DNA from: Sinotaia quadrata
Lineage: Eukaryota; Mollusca; Gastropoda; Architaenioglossa; Viviparidae
Assembly (NCBI GenBank): GCA_028829895.1
Contig: CM054180.1
Coordinates: forward strand, 99,696,635-99,760,634
Length of the DNA: 64,000 bases
Reading direction: 5' to 3'
Below the pieces are notes generated by a model. The model was given only the letters and a program-made list of their open reading frames with translations, had not been told where the DNA came from and did no database searches. A program made the position numbers and the translations under genes. The first letter of the stretch is position 1. Each line of letters begins with the position of its first letter. Below are positions 25,901-39,300 of the stretch, one piece after another.

Positions 25901-28900
25901 CTATGCAGACATTTACATCACTGTAGTATTAACTATGCAGACATTTACATAACAGTAGTATTAACTATGCAGACATTTACATCACTGTAGTACTAACTAT
26001 GCAGACATTTACATAACTGTAGTATTAACTATGCAGACATTTACATCACTGATCTATAAGTATTAACTATGCAGACATTTACATAACTGTAGTATTAACT
26101 ATGCAGACATTTACATCACTGATCTATAAGTATTAACTATGCAGACACTTACATCTCTGTAGTATTAACTATACAGACATTTACATCACTGATCTATAAG
26201 TATTAACTATGCAGACATTTAAATCACTGTAGTATTAACTATGCAGACATTTACATCACTGATCTATAAGTATTAACTATGCAGACATTTAAATCACTGT
26301 AGTATTAACTATGCAGACATTTACATCACTGTAGTATTAAATATGCAGACATTTACATAACTGTAGTATTAACTATGCAGACATTTACATCACTGGGACA
26401 ACAGTCTGGATTCACCAAGTACCCGTGCTTTCTGTGCATGTGGGATAGTAGGGACAAAGCACAGCATTACATGAAGCAGGACTGGCCTATATGGGAGGAA
26501 CTGGCAAGCAAAGAACCTCATAAACAACCCTCTGGTGGACAGAGACAAGATACTTTTCCCACCGCTGCACATTAAACAATTCACCAAAGCTCTGGACAAG
26601 GATGGTGGCTGTTTCGCTTACTTGTGCCATGCTTTTCCAGGGTTGACCATTGAGAAGTTGAAAGCTGGCATTTTTGATGGTCCACAACTCCACAAGCTAA
26701 TCAGAGATCCAGAGTTTGAAAACTCAATGATTGAAGTGGAATTGGAAGCGTAGAAGGCTTTTGTTCTGGTCGTGAAAAACTTTCTTGGCAACAATAAGGC
26801 CAGGAACTATGCAGAGCTTGTTGCCATTATGCTGACTGCTTTCAGAAACCTTGGATGCAACATGAGCATCAAAATACATTACCTATTCTCACATATGGAT
26901 CGGTTTCCTGAAAATCTTGGATCAATGAGCGACGAGCAAGGGGAGAGATTTCATCAGGATATGAAAAAGATGGAAACCAGGTATCAGGGACGCTGGGATG
27001 CAGTCATGATGGCTGATTACTGTAGGACTAAAGAGAGACATTCCTACTACTGAGCATTCTAGAAGTTCGATGAGACAAAAGTTCATGCCCTGAATTTTGA
27101 ACAATGATGACCCAATATTGAATTTATAAGTACTTACCATTAGCAATGTCTACTATTCAATTTACACTAATTGACTTTTGTAACATTTAATAAATGAATT
27201 GTGTTAGAAAACGACTTTTTTAAAAATTTAAAAGAATTTTTTTTAATTTAAAACCTATTTTGGAAGAGAAATATTATTATTATTATTACTTAATAATGTT
27301 ACAAAAATGTAATCGATTTAGCTAAAAGATCAGATTTTTTAAAATGGAATTAGATCAAAAACCTGACCTGATTAAAAAAAAAGCAGATGTCATTTTCAAA
27401 TTTAGCAGTGCAAAATTGTTCTAAATCAGTTGAAAAATCTTAGACAACTTACAAAAAAATTTTTTTTGTGACGCAGTATTATAAATCCACTGCATGAAAT
27501 AAACATTTCACAGACCCAAGTGTTTTGATTGTTTACTATTTTTGCATCAAGAGTTATCTTTTCTTTTTTAAATTATTGTTGTAAGAAAAAGATTTTTCTA
27601 AATAATAAGATTACCATCATGACTAAAATTAATTAAGTAAATAAAATAATATATTTAAATACGATCTGCGACTTCAAAATATATATTGCAAGGAAATAGC
27701 AATCAAACTTTCGTGATAGAGTAGGCACCGACTAACCTATTTTCAAACTACGAGAGTGATGATAAAAACAAAATTAATAATTCTGCTTGAAAAATAGAGA
27801 TATATTTACAGATAAAATAATCACAGAGTAGAGTAATCATTATTAAATGCTTACAGAAAGATCTTACTAATAAGAGGTTTCAATTGTTCATATAAAATGT
27901 CAGAAAAATCAGTGGTAGCGTCAACATGTGTTTCGCATGACTGAAACAGGATGCGTACTACGGGTTTTTCATTTAGCGGATCTTGCAAGGGTCACTAATC
28001 GAGGACTATGGCATATCATTAGAGATATATTACAATTCTGGAGAACATGATATTTTTTTTACTATTTTGTGATAAATATTTCTCCTGAAAAATGTATCGT
28101 GAACGTTTTAGATTGAAAATTTATTTGGTTATTTGCAACAACAAAAAAAGTGAAAAAAATATGAGTGTAAAGAGTTATCTGTCCTCTATTTAATGGACCG
28201 ATCAGTTTGGGGGTTACAAAACCTTGTAAGCTCGACTTTTTTCTTAAAATTTGTACTCGAAAATTTGAAATTGATTTTTTCAGCCGTGAGGCGACATTTG
28301 ACCCATTTTTGTTGTAACCCTAAGGTACTTTTGTCAAAGTTTATGGATACTATAATAAAATTAAAAAAAAAACAACAAAGCAGTTCGAAAGACAAAACAT
28401 CAATCTTTATTTTCATATAAAAATAGTTAGTTGAGGTTTAATGTGAAGAAAACTGCTCTGGAGTAAAGTTTAGCAAATTTGTGTGCGTTTGCGAGTTTTT
28501 GCCCGATAAGCGGTAGTGGTGGGACTACCTATTAGTATTAACTATGCAGACAATTACATCGCTGACTTATTAGTATTAACTATGCAGACATTTACATCAC
28601 TGACCTATTAGCATTAACTATGCAGAGCATCAATGCACTACAGTTTCACTTTGACATGAGGCATTTAAAACTTATAGTTAAAATTAAAAAATGATTTTAA
28701 CAGACAAATAAAATATTGTGCATTCTGTTGATCTGCAACCTGATCTCTGAAGTCTGATTTTATAAAATGGCTAACTCTTAACTATAAAAAATGGTAGAAC
28801 CTGACATCATGAAAAACGTTTGCATTTGCATTTATGATCTGTTAGCAACACAACTGTAGGGAACTGGAGCAACTTCCAGTTGAGAGGGATTATGTATCAG

Positions 28901-31900
28901 AAAAGATTGGTGATATGAAGGAGAAAATACCTACAGTGTTGGTTTTCATACATGGAAATGTTACATAAAGAATGAGATTACCTGTCAAAATGAATCATCA
29001 GTATTACCTGTAATGAAGGATTACCTGTAGAAAAAGATCACCTATGAAGAGAGATCAGCTGCAGGGAGGGAAACCTACTGGGTTTCCAGGGAGTAATGAC
29101 TAGGAGTAATTACCTGTGTGAACTCTGGCTGTCTGTCTGGTTTTGCACCTTCATCACGATAACAGCGAGCAATCTGGAAATAACGATCCACTCCTCCCAC
29201 CATCAGCAGCTGTTTAAACTGAAATATATACTAAGACTGTCAAAAGATTTTCTTATAATTTCAGCTGTTAAAATGAAACATATTCTGACTGTCAAAAGAT
29301 TTTCTTATAATTTCAGATGTTTAAACTGAAATATATACTATGACTGTTAAAAGATTTTCTTATAATGTAATTTCAGCTGTTTAAACTGAAATATATACTA
29401 TGACTGTCAAAAGATTTTCTTATAATGTAATTTCAGCTGTTTAAACTGAAATGTATACTATGACTGTTAAAAGATTTTCTTATAATGTAATTTCAGCTGT
29501 TTAAACTGAAATATATACTATGACTGTTAAAAGATTTTCTTATAATGTAATTTCAGCTGTTTAAACTGAAATATATACTTGACTGTTAAAAGATTTTCTT
29601 ATAATGTAATTTCAGCTGTTTAAACTGAAATATATACTATGAGTATGACTGTTAAAAGATTTTCTTATAATGTAATTTCAGCTGTTTAAACTGAAATATA
29701 TACTATGACTGTTAAAAGATTTTCTTATAATGTAATTTCAGCTGTTTAAACTGAAATATATACTATGGGAGTATGACTGTTAAAAGATGTAATAATGTAA
29801 TTTCAGCTGTTTAAACTGAAATATATACTATGACTGTCAAAAGATTTTCTTATAACTTCAGCTGGTCAGGAAAGCAGAAGAATGCTACTGAGATACAAGT
29901 GGGAGATTCATGACAATACTGAAGAGATAAAAGTGGGAGATTCAGGTAAATACTTGAGAGATAAAATTGGGAGATTTATGTAAATACTAGAGAGAAAAGT
30001 GAGGGATACAGGTAAATACTAGAGAGATAAAAGTGGGGGATTCATGACAATACTGAAGAGATAAAAGTGGGAGATTCATAATACTGAAGAGATAAAAGTG
30101 GGAGATTCATGTAAATACTAGAGAGATGAAAGTGAGAGATTCATGTAAATACTAGAGAGAAAAAAGTGACGGATACAAGTAAATACTAAAGAGATAAAAG
30201 TTAGGGATACAAATAAATATTAGAGAGATAAAAGTAGGAGATTCACGTAAATATTAGTAACATAAATGTGGGATATCCAGGTATAAATGTGCTTGGAATT
30301 AACACAAATATAGACACAAGCACATATACATATATTCTCTAGCTTATATTTATAATGAATGTCATTTGTAAAACATGAAAAAAGTTTGTGAGTAACTATC
30401 TAAAGATGTTGATAGCAGTAGAAGAAGTTATTATTGATAATATTATTATTATTCTTTAATGATGTCTGTTATTTGTCAGTAGCTGGTTGTGACCTTTGTT
30501 CTGGAATCCTATCAAGATCCTGGGAGATCCAGGTTTTACAGAGGATGTCGGCACTTTCAAGGAGTGCTGCTTTTAGGAGTGGGGCAAGGCTCTGGTTTCT
30601 GGCAATTTATTCAGGTATCTCTCAAACTCAGATGCTGTATTCAGGTATCTCTCAAACTCAGATGCTCCTACTACTACAGGTATTACTTCTACTCTTATGT
30701 TCCAATCTCAGGATTTCCAATCTGAGATGGTGGTATTTTTTATTTTGGTATTACTTTAGTCCTCATATTCAATGATTGCTATTGTCCTTATTGACCACTA
30801 CAATATCCACTTTTAGTGCAGGAGATTATGTGACCAGTTCTTATTTCAAGTCACACACTACTGCAACTTCTGTTTTAATGACTGTTTCTGGTTGGTGTAG
30901 ATAAGCTTTTTTAGTGCTTTGATTCTGCAGTTCTCACACAGATTCCTATGTCAAATCTTTAACATTTCATTCTGTCTTATGACATATTCCATTCTCGCTA
31001 AAGAATGACATCCAGAAAGTATATTTTCTGCTCTCGCTCTTACAAATTCAACTTTTTGGGATCCTTCAAGTGCTTTGTGATTTTTGCTTTTTGTGTTTAG
31101 TGTTTAATTTTCTGCAACAATGAGCACTTCTGTTTTGACTTCTGTTCAGCCATCTGCATGATGAATGCCTTGTTTTATCAGCTTGTCATGTATGTTGACA
31201 ATGAAGGAGTTTCTGACTTCAGTTGTTTGTAGATGCTTGTTTTGTCTTCTTTCACATTTCTTTATTTGTCTGTGATAGTTGGTATAAACAGTGACTGACT
31301 GGCTTTTCTGCTGTTATTCTAGATGTACCTGGCAAGGCCTACCCTGATTTTCATTAGTCTTCTACCTGACATTTTCCAAGATATGTATTTCTTTGAGGTG
31401 TAGGGATTTATGCATTGTTTCTAGTCTTCCTGTCTACTTCACTGATCTTGTTTGTTGTCCAATCTATAGCATCATAGTTGATTACATGTATGACATATGC
31501 ATTAATGGTCTGTATTATACTAGCATCCATGAGTTTTGATTTGATGACTTATCTGAATTATTATTATTGTATACCTGTTGAGGGCTCTGAGGCAGAGAGT
31601 AAAACATTCCAGGGTGTCGACTAGGAACCACAAACTCTTTGGCACCCTGTGAATATAGAAAGAAAATAAACAAAATATTGGCAGGCACTCTGTACACAAC
31701 GGTTGTTTACAGAAGACCCAACAGCTCTGTACACAACTGTCATATTTAAAATAACAAAGGGGTTTCTATATGTAATATCAATGGGAAAAATTATATTATA
31801 ATTATCAATGCAAAGTGGTACTCAATATTATTTTTACTGCAATATTTAATTTATTAAAGAAACAGAAATAGCAGAAACAAAAACTAAATGAGGAAAGAAA

Positions 31901-33254
31901 AGTTAATGAAAAGATAACTCTAAATAAAAAGTTTTAGTGTATGGATTTATTTTTGTTTTTTATCCTAATCATTTTTAGCTAATCCTAACCCATACCCTAT
32001 CTCTAAAAAAAACACAAATCCTAATCCTATTTCTAAAAAACCTAACCTTTCTCTAAATTAAGACATGACAGTTGTGGTCAGAGCTGATTGGGTCATACGG
32101 AGACACTCCCCAAAATATTCAAGGGTAATGGCTAGATACCCCAAACTCTTTGGCACCATATGAATATGGGCAAATATAAGAAAATTAAGTACTGTGAATA
32201 GAGGCAAAAAAGAAAATGAAGTCTTCTAAGTCTGATTAGGAAACTTCAATAAAGGCAATCTAAGACAAAGACAAGAAACAACAAGAAGTAGGAATATGAG
32301 AAAATCAGTTGGAAGTGAATGAAACAATAAAATACTATGAATAATTAAGATATTGTTTGTTAAATAGTTAATGAAACAATAAATCAAATGAAACACACAA
32401 AAATTAAACAAAACTAATTTTAATTATGTAAAAAATTATGTTCCTGATCTATTAATGTTAACTTTTTATCATATACATATAAAATCTATCACCCTTTGTC
32501 ACATTCCCACTATTACAAATAAATGAATTTAAAAAACTATCTAGTGGTATAATGAAATTTTTTTTAATAAAAGATTAAACCTCTAAACAACTGTCAATAC
32601 AATGCCAATCTAATTTTGATTATGGTGGAAAACAAACATTTCTTATGTGCTATTATACAAGAGCATACTTTTGTTCTGGAAAAAAACTAAAATTACAATA
32701 CTTACCCCTGGTGTTCTTCGAAAAAGAGTTGGAGTTTCTACCTCAACAAACTCTGAAACATATTGACAGTTCTTAACTGCTTAAAGTTATTTCTTAGATG
32801 AACCTAAAATTTTAAAATTTACATTGCTTGCTCATTTTCATGTACTGGTTCAATTAACAGACAGTATTTGTTAATCAATATATACGAGTTTCAAAAAAGA
32901 GGTTGACTCATGCATAATAAAAGTTTATGAAAGTGTATACACCTTTAGCAGGTAAATTTCTGGGAAACAAATGGCCATGTGTTGTTGGCATGTGGAGAGG
33001 ACCAGATTGCATGATTGCACTCAAACACACATTTTGCAGCATAGATGTGTCTTTCATAAAATAAAAGAAGTTTAAAAATGTGTATTTGTCCCTTGGATAA
33101 ATGTTAGGTTGAAAGTATGCTATTTTTATATGTTTTTAGCTGGCCAGTGATTATTTCCAATATTACAATATGAGTTCTAATATAAGTTATTTCTTGGCAA
33201 ACAAGTTTTTGAAATAGCAACTACTAAATTATCAGAACATATAATAATAATAAC

Positions 33255-33301
<47 letters not shown>

Positions 33302-36300
33302 GAACTAGCACATACCTGGAGACAGAAACCTCTACATGGCCAATATGTACGACAAGCAGACGAAATATCAACAAAGCAATCAACGTACAAATGGTTGAAA
33401 GAGGCAGGATTGAAAGCAGAAACAGAAGCACTCATAACAGCTGCACAAGATCAAGCACTCAACACCAAAGCACACAAAGCGAAAATCATGAAAATTTCAA
33501 ATGATTCCAAATGTAGACTTTGCAAATCCATGGATGAGACAACAGAACACATACTATCTGGATGTCAGGTTCTGGCTGGAACAGAATACACCAAACGACA
33601 CAATGAAGTGGCAAAACACATACATAGAAATCTGTGTGAGAACTATGGCATAAAAACCCCAGAAAGAGCATGGATGCATCAACCAGAAGCAGTCACCGAA
33701 ACAGAAGAAGTCAAAATACTATGGGACTTCGAGATAAGAACAGACCGGGTGATTCCTGCAAGACGACCAGACATTGTAGTTCTCAATAAGCCCAACAGAA
33801 CAGTAACAATTATTGATGTCGCTGTTCCAAGTGATAGAAACATAAAAACAAAAGAAAGAGAAAAAATAGAAAAATACCAAGACCTCAGATTAGAAATTCA
33901 GAGACTGTGGAATGTAAAAGCAGAAGTGATACCAATAGTGATAGGAGCCTTGGGGAACATAACATCAGAATTGGAAGGCTACCTGAATAAACTCCCTGGA
34001 AACCACAGAATCGCTCCATTACTCAAAGCAGCGCTCCTCGGAAGTGCCCACATCCTCCGTAAAACCTTGGATCTCCCAGAATCTTGGTAAGATTCCGAGA
34101 CCTTGGATCACAACCGACAATCAAACAGAAGTCGTGGAAAGAGACTGAATAATAATAATAATAACTACTCACAATACATAAAGCCTTACACCCAAAAGCA
34201 GACGTAGACAGACTCTATGTATCTCGAAAAATGGGAGGCCGAGGTCTCAAGAAAATTAAACATGTCATTGAAGGAGAAGTCATTGGCCTTGTGGACTACA
34301 TCTGGAATAACAATAAAGATGATCCACTGATAGAATTAGTAAAAATGAGTGGACTATTCCAATCACCAGAAACAGACAAAGAAACATGGAAGAAAACAAC
34401 GAAGCAAGAACTAGCACATACCTGGAGACAGAAACCTCTACATGGCCAATATGTACGACAAGCAGACGAAATATCAACAAAGCAATCAACGTACATATGG
34501 TTGAAAGAGGCAGGATTGAAAGCAGAAACAGAAGCACTCATAACAGCTGCACAAGATCAAGCACTCAACACCAAAGCACACAAAACGAAAATCATGAAAA
34601 TTTCAAATGATTCCAAATGTAGACTTTGCAAATCCATGGATGAGACAACAGAACACATATTATCTGGATGTCAGGTTCTGGCTGGAACAGAATACACCAA
34701 ACGACACAATGAAGTGGCAAAACACATACATAGAAATCTGTGTGAGAACTATGGCATAAAAACCCCAGAAAGAACATGGATGCATCAACCAGAAGCAGTC
34801 ACTGAAACAGAAGAAGTCAAAATACTATGGGACTTCGAGATAGAACAGACCGGGTGATTCCTGCAAGACGACCAGACACTGTAGTTCTCAATAAGTCCAA
34901 CAGAACAGTAACAATTATTGATGTCGCTGTTCCAAGTGATAGAAACATAAAAACAAAAGAAAGAGAAAAAATAGAAAAATACCAAGACCTCAGATTAGAA
35001 ATCCAGAGACTGTGGAATGTAAAAGCAGAAGTGATACCAATAGTGATAGGAGCCTTGGGGAACATAACATCAGAATTGGAAGGCTACCTGAATAAACTCC
35101 CTGGAAACAACAGAATCGCTCCACTACTCAAAGCAGCGTTCCTCGGAAGTGCCCACATCCTCCGTAAAACCTTGGATCTCCCAGAATCTTGGTAAGATTC
35201 CGAGACCTTGGATCACAGCCGACAGTCAAACAGAAGTCGTGGAACGAGACTGAATAATAATAATAATAATAATAGGAGAAATCATTGGCCTTTTGACTAC
35301 ATCTGAAATAACAACAAAGATGATCCAACGATAGAAGCAGTAAAGATGAGTGGACTATTCCAACCCCCAGAAACAGACAAAGAAACATGGAAGAAAACAA
35401 CGAAGCAAGAACTAGCACATACCTGGAGCCAGAAACCTCTCCATGGCCAGTATGTACGACAAGCCGACGAAATATCAACAAAGCAATCAATGTACAAATG
35501 GTTGAAAGAGGCAGGATTGAAAGCAGAAACAGAAGCACTCATAACAGCTGCACAAGATCAAGCACTCTACACCAAATCACACAAAACGAAAATCATGAAA
35601 ATTTCAAATGATTCAAAATGTAGACTCTGCAAATCCATGGATGAAACAACAGAGCACATACTATCTGGATGTCAGGTTCTGGCTGGAACAGAATACACCA
35701 AATGACACAATGAAGTGGCAAAACACATACACAGAAATCTGTGTGAGAACTATGGCATAAAAACCACAGAAAGAGCATGGATGCACCAACCAGAAGCAGT
35801 CACCAAAACAGAAGTCAAAATACTGTGGGACTTCAAGATAAGAACAGATCGGGTGATTCCTGTATGAAGACCAGACACTGTAGTTCTCAATAAGTCCAAC
35901 AGAACAGTAACAATCATTGATATCGCTGTTCCAAGTGATAGAAACATAAAAACAAAAGAAAGAGAAAAAATAGAAAAATACCAAGACCTCAGATTTTCAG
36001 AGAAATTCAGAGACTGTGGAATGTTAAAGCAGAAGTGATACCTATTGTGATAGGAGCCTTGGTAAGATTCCGAGACCTTGGATCACAACCAACAGAAGTC
36101 GTGGAAAAAGGCATAATAATAATAATAATAATGTTTCATGTCAGCTTAAATTCAGAGACTTGGTTAAACAATTTGAAGGAAAATATATAGATAATATACA
36201 TGTACTAAAAGCAATATATTTTTAATCAGAAAGATATTGCTTGAAGATGTTCTTTGCTACAAGTACAAGGGACCTTAAGTAGTGAACTGAGGGTAAGGTT

Positions 36301-39300
36301 ACAAATATATGGCAGGCGAGATGAGAATCATCAATTATTAATGCATGTATTTTCAATAAACATTGCTGCTCATAAAAGACTTGCACGATGGACATTTGAG
36401 CATCAATAATTTTGATGCTGGTAATTTTGTTAATCTAATTCTCTATTGCCTGGTGGTTCCAGCAAGTCATTCAGTGATAGTGGGCAGCAGACCCTATTGT
36501 TGCAGAAAAAAAGAGTTGTTGGACTTGATGACTTCTAATGTTCTATGTTATTAATCCACTTAAAATACTTGGATATGGAAGTGTCCTCAAAATATGAATT
36601 AATCAATACTACATCTGAATACCTTTGATGAAGAGGTTTGAAAGAGAATCTATTCTGCCTTAAGTCTATGATCTATTTTTCTGTTTTGCAAAAAGTTAAC
36701 TCCAGATTATTTGTACATGAAAAGTCAATGATAACCATGACTGATATAAAAATAACTCTCCAAAAATAAATAAGCATGATAAAAAGGAATTTGACCATTA
36801 TGCAATCTTAAGGCGATGTGCAGGTCTGTAATATAGTGATTTTGGTAATTTTTGTGTTTAGACACTTTTACATATTTGGGCAATAAAAACTATCTTTTTT
36901 TCATTTCTAATGGTTATTCAGTTGAAAAATGTCTCTAATATGCTGTAAAAAATATTTAAAGTAAGTAACCCACATGCAGAAGTTTTCAATCGACTTCTAT
37001 AATGACGATTTTCAACACTTGACAACACACATTTCTAGAAGATGACATGATTATTGTCGCATACCGTTGTGTTCAGCATTTCCTCACCTCTCTCATAAAA
37101 GATTGTCCTTCAGGATTTTCCGTTTTATTTCGGTAACAAGACGGCCGGCTTGAACAGTACACAAGCACAGTTTGGTAGTGTGACATGAAGGATGCGATAC
37201 GATTTGCTTGACTAGGTCATGTGGTACTGTCATGGCGACTGTTTACATGTGCAAAAGTGACGCTTAGCGAAGTACTTGTGAATGAAAATGCCTCGTACAA
37301 AGTAGTCAACACGTAATTTAGCGCCTAAAAGTAAGCAAAATAGAAAGAAACAGTTGCAGAATCTATGGGGAGCAAGAAAGGAAGCAAAATTAGCCATAGT
37401 ACAGCAACAAGTGACATCTAAATGTGCAAATAAATACTCATTATTATTATTCATCCTTTTATTCAAGACTTCTGTTGACTGTTAAATATAAACCAAGGTC
37501 TCAGAATCTTATCAAGATTCTGAGAGATTCAAGTTTTTATGGAGGATGTGCACCTTTAAAGGAGTGCTGCTTTTATTAGTGGGGCAAGTCTGTGTTGTCG
37601 AGGTAGTTTATTTAGATAGCATTTCCAACTCAGATGTTATGTTCCCCAAAGATCCTATCACTACAGGTAACACTTCTGAATTATTATTATTATTATACAA
37701 ACAAAAAAGAATGTGAGAACAGTATACCATGTTCATCAGCAAGAAAGTGTCTCATTTTCATGACCATCTTGGAGCGAAGTCGCAAGTTCTGCTGCATTTT
37801 TTGCTGACGCAGGTCCAAGTACCGATATTCCATCCTTAGTGCTTCTTTGACCTTTAACAAAAGGAAAGTCAATTAAGGACCCATACTATCATACCATAAA
37901 TAAATTAAAATATTTTTTTCTGTCTCAAATGACCTGAGCATATTTTTATTATTGGATACTGCCATCACCTTAGCACCAAACAAGATGGTATTTAGTTCAA
38001 TACTGCCATTACCTCAATGTTCATGAAACAGTATTTATTTCAATACTGCCTTTACTTCAGTGCTAATGAAGACAATATTTATTTCAATGTTGCCATTACT
38101 CAGAGCTCATGAAACAGTATTTATTTCAATACTGCCATTATCTTAGTGCTAAAGAAGATACTATTTATTTCAATAGGTCATGATCTTAGTGCTAATGAAG
38201 GCAGTATTTATTTCAATGCTGCCTTGATCTCAGTGCTTGTGGAACATTATTTATGTCATTGTCATTTTCAAAAGTGTTCATAAAGACAGTATTTACAGTC
38301 GTATGTTAGTGCTCCGAAAGATAGTATTTATTTGCCTCTATTTGTTTACTACTCATCCCTTCACAGACCTGGAATCACTCATAAAAATATATTACACTGT
38401 AATGATCAGGCCATGAGCTCCTTGTTTTTCTATTATTTCTTTATCTATATAATAATTTGTAATTGATAGTTACTAGTTATGGCTGACCTCCAAACGGCCG
38501 ATTATGTAAAATGATGTACACACCTAGCTACATGAAGTAAAGGTTTTAAGTCAGGTTCATTGGGGGAGAGGTGAGAGTAAGGAGGGGTGCATGTTGAAGG
38601 ATAAGGGATGCCCTTATATGGACATGTGTGTTCCGATCAATGATGCAAGAGAACTTCACCTCGTTTGACCTAGAGTCATTCATATATATGTTTCTGATAA
38701 ACCTCGCATTCTCATGCACTGCTCCCACACCATTCAAGAAGGATTGAAATCTGCATAGATGAGAAGAAGGTTTTGCACATTTCCGCGAGTGGTAAATATA
38801 TTGACTTCTCAGAAATTATTGTTGTATATTATTGATTAGAATGCTGTGTAGAATGCTCATATATTTTTATTAATGATTCTTATATGAAATTAATGCATAT
38901 CTTTTTCAGAGAAGGTTATGTGGTACTAGTGACAAATCATGCCATGTGTAGATGATGAAATTGAGTTAAGCGTGTGTTGTGCACTATGCTTTATTCATTG
39001 TAAAACCATTTGTCACAAGGGAAGCTAAATGGGTGATTGAGATAATCATTCAATGTGAATTTAGTGTAAACCATTCATTGATTATGGTTTTAGCCACTGA
39101 AATTCATGTAAATGTGGAAAGAGAAATATTATTTCATTTGTAAATATTTCTCCATGACGAGAATTTTGTAAATTATAAGTTAGCATGTAGCTAACATTTA
39201 CTGACGTAAAACTGTAAGAGCCATCTATTGCTGTTGCCACAAAGCCTTAACGTTGTCTCATATTTATCAGCAGCTACAGAGAGATACGATTATCTATTGC

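Noticed and set aside
25730..26396. CRISPR-like regularly repeated array
   Set aside because: Units are contiguous, with no unique spacers, in a eukaryotic intron; it is a minisatellite.
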